Source: Bacillota bacterium (GTDB lineage: Bacteria > Bacillota > UBA4882 > UBA8346). From it: a stretch of DNA of 35,676 bases. The stretch spans positions 1 to 35,676 of the forward strand of contig JAEXDA010000063.1 in assembly GCA_023401925.1 (NCBI GenBank). The letters are read 5' to 3'. A program made the position numbers and the translations under genes. This document shows, one piece after another, positions 15,402-23,180 of this stretch. Positions within the stretch are counted from its first letter, which is position 1. Every line of letters starts with the position of its first letter. The notes beneath the pieces were generated by a model. The model searched no databases. It was given only the letters and a program-made list of their open reading frames with translations, and was not told where the DNA came from.

Positions 15402-15938
15402 GTGAAAACTTTGGGGGTAATTAAAAGGATTACGAATTCATGGGGTAAAAAGACAAGCCCTGAAGATTTGGCCTTAATCGATTTTTATCTTGATGATCCC
15501 GGAAAATTTCTTTTTAGTCAAATGAGCCGGATTGATCAAAAGCATGCGTTAACGGTGGCCAATGCGATTTTGAAAAAAGCAACCACAGCCGCAGAGAATA
15601 TTGAATTAAAAACATTAGTAACAGCAGCCCTTTTACATGATATCGGAAAAGTTGAGGGTGATTTTAATTTTCTCAGTCGGATGATGGTTGGAATTGTAAG
15701 AAGGATTCGACCTGCTCTGCGTGGTAAATTGGCGATGAGATATCCGTTAACTTTTTGGGAAAAGTTTCGTTATGGTCTTTATGTCGATTTAGTACATCCG
15801 GCGCGTGGAGCTCACATGGCCAGGATATTTGGCGTGGAACCGCAGATTGTGGACATTATTAGGCACCATCATGATCCGCCTCGTTCCGATCAAAGTATTG
15901 AATTGACTTGGTTGCAGTTGGCCGACAATAAAAGTTAA
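15402..15938 (+). CDS. HD-domain hydrolase
   Basis: A 178-residue protein with an HD phosphohydrolase fold: H48 before the helix, H79-D80 in LLHDIGKVEGDF, the HHHDPP block near 149-154 and a terminal Asp in LADNKS. Enzymes of this type cleave nucleotide or cyclic phosphates; the substrate here is unknown. The start is a GTG, 21 nt after the protease stop, with a poor ribosome site (AAGCGGG). Position between an M50 protease and scpA suggests one transcript. Confidence 0.8.
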   Translation: MKTLGVIKRITNSWGKKTSPEDLALIDFYLDDPGKFLFSQMSRIDQKHALTVANAILKKATTAAENIELKTLVTAALLHDIGKVEGDFNFLSRMMVGIVRRIRPALRGKLAMRYPLTFWEKFRYGLYVDLVHPARGAHMARIFGVEPQIVDIIRHHHDPPRSDQSIELTWLQLADNKS

Positions 15939-15989
15939 TGAATTAAGTGGCCTTCGGGTTAAAAGTATTTTACGAAGTGGGAATAATGG

Positions 15990-16730
15990 ATGGAATATCA
16001 GATTCAACTTGATGTGTTTCAAGGACCGTTAGATTTGCTTTTACATCTTATTGAAAAAGATGAAATCGATATTTATAATATTCCTATCGCTTCGATCACG
16101 GATAAATACTTGGAATACATCCATACCATGCAGTCCTTGAATTTGGAAACCGTCGGCGATTTTCTGGTGATGGCGGCAACTCTTATGCAAATTAAAGCCA
16201 AAATGCTGCTGCCGCAGGCCATTTCTCAGGAAGAAAACGCCGAGGAGGAGGAAGATCCCCGCTGGGAACTGGCTCAGAAGCTCATTGAATATAAAAAGAT
16301 TAAAGAAGCAGCCTTGAGTTTGCAAGCTTTAGAGGGCCAACAGTCCAGGTTTTTTACCCGGATTAGCGGGGAATTCGCCGATAAAAAAACCGCTCCCGAG
16401 CAGGATGGGTTAAAGGATTTGTCCATTTGGGATCTGCTTGAAGCTTTTAAAGTGATTATGGAGAGCCTTGAACCTAAAACTCCCGAGGCGGTTCCCAAAC
16501 AGATGGTTTCCATTAAACAGCGGATGACAGAGATTTTAGATATGATGGCCCTAGACGGAAAAATCTTTTTTAAAAAGGTTTTTAGTGATGTAACCAGCAA
16601 AATCGGTTTAATTACTTGTTTTTTGGCAGTTCTTGAATTAATCCGGCTTCATAAAATAAATGTATTTCAAGAAGCGGTATTTGGTGAAATAACATTATCT
16701 CTACCGGAAAAGGTGTGTAATAGCGTTTGA
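15990..16730 (+). CDS. scpA: Segregation and condensation protein A
   Basis: Kleisin subunit of the SMC-ScpA-ScpB condensin that organises and segregates the chromosome. The 246-residue protein begins with Y-x-I-Q-L-D-V-F-Q-G-P-L-D-L-L-L-H-L-I and continues IDIYNIPIASITDKYLEYI, the family signature. A charged EEENAEEEEDPR-type linker follows, and the C-terminal winged helix ends near 240. The upstream GAAGTGGG is a modest ribosome site. It overlaps scpB by 4 nt. Confidence 0.96.
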   Translation: MEYQIQLDVFQGPLDLLLHLIEKDEIDIYNIPIASITDKYLEYIHTMQSLNLETVGDFLVMAATLMQIKAKMLLPQAISQEENAEEEEDPRWELAQKLIEYKKIKEAALSLQALEGQQSRFFTRISGEFADKKTAPEQDGLKDLSIWDLLEAFKVIMESLEPKTPEAVPKQMVSIKQRMTEILDMMALDGKIFFKKVFSDVTSKIGLITCFLAVLELIRLHKINVFQEAVFGEITLSLPEKVCNSV

Positions 16731-17296
16731 ATCTAACAACGGCACGGTCTATTATTGAAGCATTAATCTTTTCTTCCTCTGAGCCTATTACCAATAAAAA
16801 TTTGGCGGATATTGTCGGAATTAATGAACATACAGTAAAACAAATGGTAACTGATTTAATTGAAGAGCGTGTCCAAAATAAAAGCGGTCTTCAAATCATC
16901 GAGGTAGCTAGTGGCTATCAATTTGTTACTCATCCTGATTGTGCCCCTTACGTGGAAAAATTACAAAAAGCTCCCCGTAATGCCGGCCTTTCTCAAGCAG
17001 CTATTGAGACTCTAGCCATTATTGCATATAAGCAACCCATTACCAAAGCGGAAATTGAATCTTTACGCGGGGTTAGTATAGAAAGCGCTTTGAATACCTT
17101 GGTTGAAAAAAACCTGGTGGAAGAGGGCGGGCGCAAGGATGCCCCTGGACGGCCAATTCTTTACCGTACCACCCGGCAGTTTTTAAAATATTTTGGCTTA
17201 AACGATCTCGGTGAACTACCGAAAATACCCGAATGGGTTGATTCGGGGGAAGCTCTAAAATTCGGGGTTGAACAAAGCGGAGGCGTACAAAAATGA
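16727..17296 (+). CDS. scpB: Segregation and condensation protein B
   Basis: Winged-helix partner of ScpA in the SMC complex. It is 189 residues, starting at a TTG that overlaps the scpA stop (TTGA), with AAGGTG upstream. Typical blocks are IIEALIFSSSEPI, GYQFVTHPD, LSQAAIETLAIIAYKQPITKAEIE, R-G-V and EEGGRKDAPGRPILYRTT. The next gene overlaps by 4 nt (ATGA), showing tight translational coupling. Confidence 0.95.
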   Translation: MNLTTARSIIEALIFSSSEPITNKNLADIVGINEHTVKQMVTDLIEERVQNKSGLQIIEVASGYQFVTHPDCAPYVEKLQKAPRNAGLSQAAIETLAIIAYKQPITKAEIESLRGVSIESALNTLVEKNLVEEGGRKDAPGRPILYRTTRQFLKYFGLNDLGELPKIPEWVDSGEALKFGVEQSGGVQK

Positions 17297-17607
17297 GAAA
17301 TTGGATCAAAAGAATGTTTAATCTGGATCTGAACAGGGATAATAACTATTATTGGGGATTAATTCTGCTACAACTGGCGATTCTTTCCCTTGTTGCTTAT
17401 TTGGTAATGGATGCTTATGAGCCCTTGGCCTTTTTGGTCACTTTTTTAATTTCCGGGTGGGGCTTTGTATTACTTTGGAAAAGCGATAATGATTTGCGTT
17501 TTAAAATGGCACAAATGAAGATTGAAGAATTAGAGGGGAAATTGGAACAGTCCCGCATGTTCGTTATACCGGCTCATCTTCTTAAAAGAAAACGAGTGAA
17601 TCACTGA
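17293..17607 (+). CDS. Small two-helix membrane protein
   Basis: A 104-residue protein of no family I recognise. After a short basic N-terminus come two hydrophobic segments (about 21-40 and 46-62), then a coiled-coil-like stretch (about 72-90) rich in K, E and M, and a basic tail. GGAGG lies 9 nt before the ATG, which overlaps the scpB stop. Its own stop overlaps the next start (TGATG). Its position between scpB and the DUF3866 gene implies co-production with the condensin subunits, but a role is not evident. Confidence 0.75.
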   Translation: MRNWIKRMFNLDLNRDNNYYWGLILLQLAILSLVAYLVMDAYEPLAFLVTFLISGWGFVLLWKSDNDLRFKMAQMKIEELEGKLEQSRMFVIPAHLLKRKRVNH

Positions 17608-18716
17608 TGTTCTCTGTAGCAACCGGTTACGTACTTGATATTTTAAAAGATGACCCGGAACTCCAGGAATTATTGATTCAAATCGATGGTCACGGGAAGC
17701 CCGAAAAGGCCTATAATTATCCCCAACTCAATCATTTAATCCGTAAGGGTGAAAAAGTTACTGTCAATACTTCTGCCGTCAAACTTGGACTCGGTACCGG
17801 AGGACGGCATTTTGTTATTCCCCAATATGCTTCTGGCGATGAATCCGAAGTTCCGGGGCATATTATGAAATTGCGTTATACTCCCTGGCAATTTCCAGTT
17901 TTGGCTGCTGAAGAAGAAGACAGCCCTTACCATGAAGCGCTTAAAAATTGCAGGACTTTGGAGGGGACTCCGGTTGTGATAGCGCCTCTTCACAGTATGC
18001 TGCCGGGGGTCATCTTGGGGTTCCGGGCGGTTTTTCAAAATCCGCGAATCGCTTATATCATGACCGATGGAGCTGCTTTACCCATTGCCTTAAGCGATTT
18101 GGTCCGGGAATTAAAAAAGAAACAGTTGCTTGATTTAACGGTTACTTCCGGTCATGCCTTCGGAGGCGATTTGGAAGCGGTCAGCATTCCTTCGGCAATT
18201 CTGGCAGCCCAACAAGGAATAAATCCCGATTTAATCATCATTGCTTTAGGCCCCGGCATTGTGGGGACCGGAACCGCATTTGGCTTCAGCGGAATCGAAC
18301 AATCCTGGTACATTGATATTGTGTCCAAATTACACGGGACAGCTTTAGCCGTTCCCAGAATTAGCGATGCGGACTCCCGTGAGCGTCACCGTGGAATCAG
18401 CCACCACTCTTTAACGATTCTTCAATTAGCAAGTCATCCGGCCCTTTTGGGATTGTCGAAACGGCTCCCGAAACCGTTTTTCGATCAGATTATCGATAAA
18501 CTCCGAAAACATCATCTACTCAAAGAGCATCATTGGTATTTGGTGAATGACCCTGCTATGGAAGAACAGTTCAAAGAATACCAAATCCAAGTTAAAACCA
18601 TGGGCCGTGGCATTCAGGAAGATCCTTGGTTTTTCCAAAGTTCAGTTACTACCGGTTTTTTAGCAGGCTTGGCCGCTAAAGGCGATTTATCATCTTTGGA
18701 ACCCATTGTAGAATGA
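17607..18716 (+). CDS. DUF3866-family protein
   Basis: A 369-residue soluble protein of the DUF3866 family, of unknown function. Recognisable features are the LGLGTGGRHFVIP block (61-73), GHIMKLRYTPWQFPV near 84-98, the IAPLHSMLPGV block, YIMTDGAALPIALSDLV, LTVTSGHAFGGDLEAV and LGPGIVGTGT, ending with SDADSRERHRGISHHSLT. The glycine loops and His/Asp-rich motif suggest a ligand or metal site, but no chemistry is known to me. Start codon overlaps the previous stop. It lies between scpAB and a Nudix enzyme. Confidence 0.85.
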   Translation: MFSVATGYVLDILKDDPELQELLIQIDGHGKPEKAYNYPQLNHLIRKGEKVTVNTSAVKLGLGTGGRHFVIPQYASGDESEVPGHIMKLRYTPWQFPVLAAEEEDSPYHEALKNCRTLEGTPVVIAPLHSMLPGVILGFRAVFQNPRIAYIMTDGAALPIALSDLVRELKKKQLLDLTVTSGHAFGGDLEAVSIPSAILAAQQGINPDLIIIALGPGIVGTGTAFGFSGIEQSWYIDIVSKLHGTALAVPRISDADSRERHRGISHHSLTILQLASHPALLGLSKRLPKPFFDQIIDKLRKHHLLKEHHWYLVNDPAMEEQFKEYQIQVKTMGRGIQEDPWFFQSSVTTGFLAGLAAKGDLSSLEPIVE

Positions 18717-18730
18717 GGGCGTAGAAAAAA

Positions 18731-19267
18731 ATGGACCTAGTCGAAAAAACTCAAAAAAAAGAATTGGTTTATCAGGGGAAATTTATCGAATGTTATAAGG
18801 ATCAAGTGATTCTACCCAACGGAAAAATGTCAACCCGGGAATATCTTCATCATCCAGGGGCGATTGCCGCCGTTCCGCTCCTTGATGACGGCCGGATTAT
18901 TTTAGAAAAACAATTCCGTTATCCAGCCGGGGAGGTTATTTTAGAGATCCCCGCCGGAAAACTTGAAAAATCCGAAAATCCGGAAGATTGTGCCCGCCGG
19001 GAATTAACCGAGGAAATAGGGTATGAACCCCAGCAATTAATCCATCTGACTTCGATCTGGACGACTCCCGGTATGACCGATGAGATTATTCATCTATATC
19101 TGGCAAAAGGTTTAAAACCTTTGCGCCGTCCAATGGACAGCGATGAGTTTTTAGAAATCGTCGTGATGACCAAACAAGAAGTTTTCGATCATATGAATAA
19201 CGATTCCGTGATTGACAGTAAAACAGCTTTAGCTTTGATGATGATAGAATTAAGAAAATTGTGGTAA
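18731..19267 (+). CDS. nudF: ADP-ribose pyrophosphatase (Nudix hydrolase)
   Basis: Splits ADP-ribose and related nucleotide sugars into AMP and a sugar phosphate. The 178-residue protein has the ADP-ribose pyrophosphatase arrangement, with QFRYPAGEVILEIPAGKLE leading into a complete Nudix box from G77 to about Y98 (G-x5-E-x7-R-E-L-T-E-E-I-G). The W-T-T-P-G-M-T-D-E motif after the box is usual for this subgroup. GAGGG upstream of the ATG, 14 nt after the DUF3866 stop, suggests one operon. Confidence 0.92.
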   Translation: MDLVEKTQKKELVYQGKFIECYKDQVILPNGKMSTREYLHHPGAIAAVPLLDDGRIILEKQFRYPAGEVILEIPAGKLEKSENPEDCARRELTEEIGYEPQQLIHLTSIWTTPGMTDEIIHLYLAKGLKPLRRPMDSDEFLEIVVMTKQEVFDHMNNDSVIDSKTALALMMIELRKLW

Positions 19268-19330
19268 TTTTGGTTATAAAGGCTTGTCAACTTGAGTAAA
19301 ATGTGGAGATTTTGAAAATCGAAGAATAGG

Positions 19331-20017
19331 GTGGCCGGCTTGAAAACTTTAAGTTTGACCTATAATGCTTCCGGAGCGGTTGAAGGTGCAAGGCGGGGCG
19401 ATGTAGTTGTTATCGTGGATATTATCGATATGTCGACCAGCGCTGAAGTGGCAATAGAAAATGGTGCAATTGCGGTTTTCGGCGCTGCGCCCAGCGGTTG
19501 CAAAGCACCGGTAAATCTAAACCCGGATCGGATTGGATATATCGCCGGTAAAAATGCTTTAAAATATAAAGTTCCTTTAATCGTTGTAGCTGAGCCTCGT
19601 TATGGAACGGAAGACGAACGTAAAAAAAGAGCGGAAATCGCTTTAATGGGAGTTGCCCGCTCGGGTGAAATTAATTATCAAATTATTCCCAATATCGGCA
19701 GTGAAATCGGGAAACTGACCGATTTTAAAGGTAAAGTGATACTAATCATTTCGGATACCGGAGGAGTTTCTTTTGATGCCGCTTATAATAACGGGGCGCC
19801 GGTAGTTTTGACAGCCACGGTCACCAGAACTCCTGAGAAAAAAGGTATCGCTCCCGCGATGGCCGGAATCGAAAGAGCTATTGAGGCTGCGAATAAATTT
19901 AACTGTGGGATCACTGTAACCGCCGCTAGTGCCAACTCATTGGAAGATGTACTGGCTGCTCAATATCTTACGCAACTGATTGTCAATAAAGGCTTTTTGG
20001 ATATCCAAAACCAGTAG
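19331..20017 (+). CDS. Unrecognised protein, faint ComB-like N-terminus
   Basis: A 228-residue soluble protein. Early GDVVVIVDIIDMSTSAEVAI followed by E-N-G-A resembles, loosely, the start of 2-phosphosulfolactate phosphatase (ComB), but the catalytic context of that family is not clear here. Other features are a YIAGKNALKYKVPLIV segment, VILIISDTGGVSFDAA near 138-153 and an Ala-rich C-terminal helix region (GITVTAASANSLEDVLAAQ). It could be a phosphatase or a nucleoside-binding fold. The GTG start at 19331 has a weak site; TTG 19340 is an alternative. It follows nudF by 63 nt and precedes spoIIM. Confidence 0.6.
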   Translation: MAGLKTLSLTYNASGAVEGARRGDVVVIVDIIDMSTSAEVAIENGAIAVFGAAPSGCKAPVNLNPDRIGYIAGKNALKYKVPLIVVAEPRYGTEDERKKRAEIALMGVARSGEINYQIIPNIGSEIGKLTDFKGKVILIISDTGGVSFDAAYNNGAPVVLTATVTRTPEKKGIAPAMAGIERAIEAANKFNCGITVTAASANSLEDVLAAQYLTQLIVNKGFLDIQNQ

Positions 20018-20069
20018 AATGCATTGTAAATAAATGGCAATTAAAAATGGGGAAGATACGCTCTACTTA

Positions 20070-20117
20070 AGTAAAACGTTTACAATCATTGATTAGTTAT
20101 TTAGAGAACGTTTTACT
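20070..20117. promoter_or_regulatory. 11-bp inverted repeat upstream of spoIIM
   Basis: AGTAAAACGTT (20070-20080) and AACGTTTTACT (20107-20117) are exact reverse complements separated by 26 nt. The left part runs into AAAACGTTTACA, which recalls LacI/CcpA-type operators. There is no T-run, so a terminator is less likely than a paired regulator site or a leader hairpin. Confidence 0.4.
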
Positions 20118-20154
20118 AGAGTTACACCTTTTTCATTTATATTTTGGAAAACAA

Positions 20155-20183
20155 TCATATATTCCTCTGCTTGACCATAAATT
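20155..20183 (+). promoter_or_regulatory. Possible sigma-E sporulation promoter of spoIIM
   Basis: TCATATA (20155-20161), a 14-nt spacer and CATAAATT (20176-20183) match the sigma-E pattern KMATATT-N14-CATACAMT at 6/7 and 6/8 positions. spoIIM is in the mother-cell sigma-E regulon in Bacillus, which makes the match credible. Confidence 0.4.
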
Positions 20184-20216
20184 GAGTATGATGGGACAAG
20201 GGGGAGGAAATTTTTT

Positions 20217-20834
20217 ATGCTCAAAATTCAAGATTTAATTCGCGATTATTTTCGCGAAAGAATATTTCTACTGGCTTTAGTGGCTATCCTTTTTATCATG
20301 GGAATCGTCTTTGGAGTTTTGGCTGCCGGAATCTTGGATAAACATCAAAAAGTTGATTTGATGAATTATCTGAATCAGGGGCTTCATGGGCCAGTTATCC
20401 AAAATCAAGCCTATACCAAACAAACCATCGTATCCAACATTCAAATGGTTTTCTTTCTTTTTTTTATGGGAATAAGCGTAATTGGGGTTCCATTGGCGCT
20501 TTTATTGGTTTTTACCCGGGGTTTTATTTTGGGATTCAGCACGGGCTTTCTTTTTCAAGCCATGGGCCTTAAAGGGTTTGTTCTCACAATGACAGGGATT
20601 GTACCTCATAATATCTTATTTATCCCGGCGCTTTTTCTGATGGTTATCGCCATCATGGATTGCGCGGCCGCTTTAATCAAAATCCGTTTCACCAAAAAAC
20701 CAGTTGTCCTAAGCTCTGAACTGGTCAAATGTTCAATTTTGACTTTTGGTGTATTATTGGTGATGATTTTAGCCGGTTTTGTGCAAGGAAATATATCGCC
20801 TCTGGTGACAGCGTGGTTTGCCAAATTTATCTGA
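20217..20834 (+). CDS. spoIIM: Stage II sporulation protein M
   Basis: Membrane component of the SpoIIDMP machine that remodels peptidoglycan during engulfment of the forespore. 205 residues with about five membrane segments. MGIVFGVLAAGIL in the first, NIQMVFFLFFMGISVIGVP, the G-F-I-L-G-F-S-T-G-F segment and LTMTGIVPHNILFIPALFL are typical. GGGGAGG lies 9 nt before the ATG. Its presence is the best evidence that the organism forms endospores. Confidence 0.93.
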   Translation: MLKIQDLIRDYFRERIFLLALVAILFIMGIVFGVLAAGILDKHQKVDLMNYLNQGLHGPVIQNQAYTKQTIVSNIQMVFFLFFMGISVIGVPLALLLVFTRGFILGFSTGFLFQAMGLKGFVLTMTGIVPHNILFIPALFLMVIAIMDCAAALIKIRFTKKPVVLSSELVKCSILTFGVLLVMILAGFVQGNISPLVTAWFAKFI

Positions 20835-21004
20835 CAACATGGAAGGTTTTCATTAAATTTCACTTTCTGGTATAAATCCCAAGGAAAATACGTTCTCTGC
20901 TTGAAATGGAAATGTTTCCTGTCACTCTAAAAAAGGAGTTGTCATAAAAATTGTCGAAAATTAATTAGGAACCATTCTGAAAGCTAACTAAAGGAGTGAC
21001 AGTA

Positions 21005-21895
21005 TTGCAAGAGACTCTTCAAGATTACCTCAATTACCTTTCGGTAGAACGTGGTTTGGCTAAAAATACTCTAGAATCTTATGGCAGAGATCTGAATCAA
21101 TATTTGGATTATCTTCAAGAAAAGAAAAAACTTAACCTCGAGGGAACCACGCAAGCTACTGTAATTGGATATTTACTTCAATTGCAGGCCCGGGGTAAGG
21201 CAACTGCCACACTATCCAGAAGTTTGGCTGCCATTAAGTCTTATTACCATTATATGGCAAGAGAAAAAAGGATTGAACGGGATCCCACGGTAAATTTAGA
21301 TGCTCCAAAACAAGAAAAGCGTTTACCGCGAGTATTATCCGTAAATGAAGTTGAAAAACTTTTAGAGCAACCGGATATCAAAAACCCGGTCGGAATTCGA
21401 GATCGCGCAATGCTCGAAGTTCTTTATGCAACTGGTCTCCGTGTATCCGAACTGGTATCATTAAAAGTAGAAGATGTTAATTTAGATACCGGCTATATTA
21501 AATGTTATGGAAAAGGTTCAAAAGAAAGAATCGTCCCTCTCGGCTCAGTCGCTATTAAATTCTTGCGGCTATACCAAGAGCATGCCCGTAAATTTTTAGC
21601 ATCTCAGATCGGAGAAAATACTCTTTTTTTGAATCACCACGGTAGAGGCTTAACCCGACAAGGTTTTTGGAAAATCATTAAAAAATATGCCGATAATCTA
21701 AATATCCTAACTGATATTACCCCCCATACGCTGCGTCATTCTTTTGCCACCCATCTTCTGGAAAACGGCGCCGACCTACGCTCGGTACAAGAAATGTTAG
21801 GACATGCCGATATTGCAACGACTCAGATTTATACGCATTTAACCAACGGTAAGATTAAGGATGTTTACGAAAAAACTCATCCTCGGGCCCAATAG
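21005..21895 (+). CDS. xerD: Tyrosine recombinase XerC/XerD
   Basis: Site-specific recombinase that resolves chromosome dimers at dif. 296 residues, with an N-terminal SAM-like DNA-binding domain and a C-terminal catalytic domain. Counted from TTG 21005, the catalytic residues are R146 (ATGLRVSEL), K170, H241 and R244 (PHTLRHSFATHLL), H267 (LGHADI) and Y276 (IYTH). A longer frame from GTG 20996 overlaps the AAGGAG ribosome site itself, whereas TTG 21005 lies 8 nt after it, so I chose the latter. The gene follows spoIIM as in other clostridia, which supports the housekeeping Xer role rather than a mobile integrase. Confidence 0.92.
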   Translation: MQETLQDYLNYLSVERGLAKNTLESYGRDLNQYLDYLQEKKKLNLEGTTQATVIGYLLQLQARGKATATLSRSLAAIKSYYHYMAREKRIERDPTVNLDAPKQEKRLPRVLSVNEVEKLLEQPDIKNPVGIRDRAMLEVLYATGLRVSELVSLKVEDVNLDTGYIKCYGKGSKERIVPLGSVAIKFLRLYQEHARKFLASQIGENTLFLNHHGRGLTRQGFWKIIKKYADNLNILTDITPHTLRHSFATHLLENGADLRSVQEMLGHADIATTQIYTHLTNGKIKDVYEKTHPRAQ

Positions 21896-22003
21896 AACTG
21901 GAATGCCTGGAAAGAAATTTGTTTTCGAGATAAGATTGGGATTTGAATGAATGAAAAATTGGTATTCAATAATAATCATTTGTTGAAAATAGAATGCTTT
22001 TAA

Positions 22004-22123
22004 GAGGCTGTCTGAAAAGTACTTGAAAATTAAAATACAATATATAGCGTCTTTGAATATGTTTGTTTCTTTCAGTATATTTGTATTTCTTTTTCGATCA
22101 ATTTCCTTTGGGGACAGCCCCTT
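22004..22123. repeat. Inverted-repeat element with GGCTGTC/GACAGCC ends, upstream of rbgA
   Basis: GAGGCTGTC (22004-22012) and GGGGACAGCCCC (22110-22121) bound about 120 bp of AT-rich DNA, with a run of T after the right end. The right end, reversed, matches the hyd-leader element at about 20 of 24 positions. The long loop does not suit a classical terminator, though the T-run could allow termination of xerD. A small non-autonomous mobile element is the likeliest origin. Confidence 0.55.
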
Positions 22124-22229
22124 TTTTTTATTGGATTTGCTATACTATAATTAAGGGATCGACTTTGAAAACAGAGCTATTGTTCGGAAACAATCCCTTT
22201 ATCTTTATCAAAAGGTGGAAAGGAGTTTA

Positions 22230-23042
22230 ATGCAGGAAATTCATTGGTATCCCGGCCATATGGCAAAGGCTAAACGGGAATTGACCGAGTTGATTCGTTA
22301 CATAGACCTTATTTTGGAGGTACGGGATGCCCGGTTGCCGATAGCCAGTCATAACGACGATTTAGAAACCTTATTAGCCCGAAAACCCTTGATGGTAATT
22401 TTAAATAAAGTTGATTTGGCAGATCCGGAGGTAACCAAAGCCTGGGTTCAATGGTTTCAAAACTCTTCCATTCCCGTATTGGAAATAGAGGGTAAAAGCG
22501 GAACCGGTATTGATAAGATTTGGCGCTTAATCCCCAAGTTGATAACGACCAGTAAAACCAGAACCATCATTCGAGTCGGAGTCGTCGGCATTCCAAATGT
22601 GGGTAAGTCTACGATTTTAAACCGCTTAACGGGTACCGGTTCTGCCAAAACCGGAAACAGGCCTGGGGTAACCCGCGGCAAACAATGGGTCAAACGGAAT
22701 GGTATCGAAATATTGGATACTCCGGGTCTACTGCCTCCGAAAATTATTAAGCAGGAAGATGGTTTAAAATTGGCTCTCGTCGGGACGATTCGCGAGGAAA
22801 TTTTACCGGCTTATGACTTATCTTTGAAATTATTGGAGATGCTGGGCGAGGAACTTTTTCATTGGAATGCAAACGGAGCGGAAAAAATGCCGGATCCGGA
22901 AGAACAGCTAGAGTGGTTTGCCAAAAAAAGGGGGTTCCTTTTAAAAGGGAATATGCCGGATTTAAACCGGGCGGTTTCGATCTTGTTAAAAGAGTTTCGG
23001 GATGGTAAGTTAGGACGCATTAGTTTGGAAGTGCCTTTGTAA
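22230..23042 (+). CDS. rbgA: Ribosome biogenesis GTPase RbgA (YlqF)
   Basis: Circularly permuted GTPase needed for late 50S ribosomal subunit assembly. 270 residues starting MQEIHWYPGHMAKAKRE, as in the family. The G motifs come in permuted order: NKVD (59-62), GIPNVGKST (120-128), then DTPG (163-166). A longer frame from GTG 22215 contains the AAAGGAG ribosome site, so ATG 22230, 5 nt after it, is the start. The C-terminus ends LGRISLEVPL, and the DNA encoding this end is repeated downstream of the stop. Confidence 0.94.
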   Translation: MQEIHWYPGHMAKAKRELTELIRYIDLILEVRDARLPIASHNDDLETLLARKPLMVILNKVDLADPEVTKAWVQWFQNSSIPVLEIEGKSGTGIDKIWRLIPKLITTSKTRTIIRVGVVGIPNVGKSTILNRLTGTGSAKTGNRPGVTRGKQWVKRNGIEILDTPGLLPPKIIKQEDGLKLALVGTIREEILPAYDLSLKLLEMLGEELFHWNANGAEKMPDPEEQLEWFAKKRGFLLKGNMPDLNRAVSILLKEFRDGKLGRISLEVPL

Positions 23043-23163
23043 GAGCGTCCTCGGACGGATCAGTATGGAAGTTCCTGGAAGAGCGTCCGAGGACGGATTA
23101 GTCTAGAAGTACCTCAAGAACATCCTTGGGTAGGAATATTCCGGAAGATACTCCAGAAGTTCC
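23013..23163 (+). repeat. 38-40 bp tandem repeats grown from the rbgA 3' end
   Basis: Unit 1 (23013-23052) includes the last codons and stop of rbgA; units 2 (23053-23090) and 3 (23091-23128) repeat GGACGGATYAGTMTRGAAGT-type sequence at 38 bp spacing; a fourth (23129-23163) is strongly diverged. The unit length is not a multiple of three, so the copies do not extend the protein. The pattern suggests slipped-strand duplication after the stop codon, now decaying. Confidence 0.75.
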
Positions 23164-23180
23164 AAACATGTTTGGTGGGG

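Noticed and set aside
20018..20216. Catabolite (cre) operator at the AAAACGTTTACA word
   Set aside because: It resembles a LacI-family site, but the inverted repeat pairs with a second distant arm, and no sugar gene is adjacent.
20996..21895. xerD as a mobile-element integrase
   Set aside because: Placement after spoIIM, full-length XerD layout and host-like neighbours point to the housekeeping enzyme.
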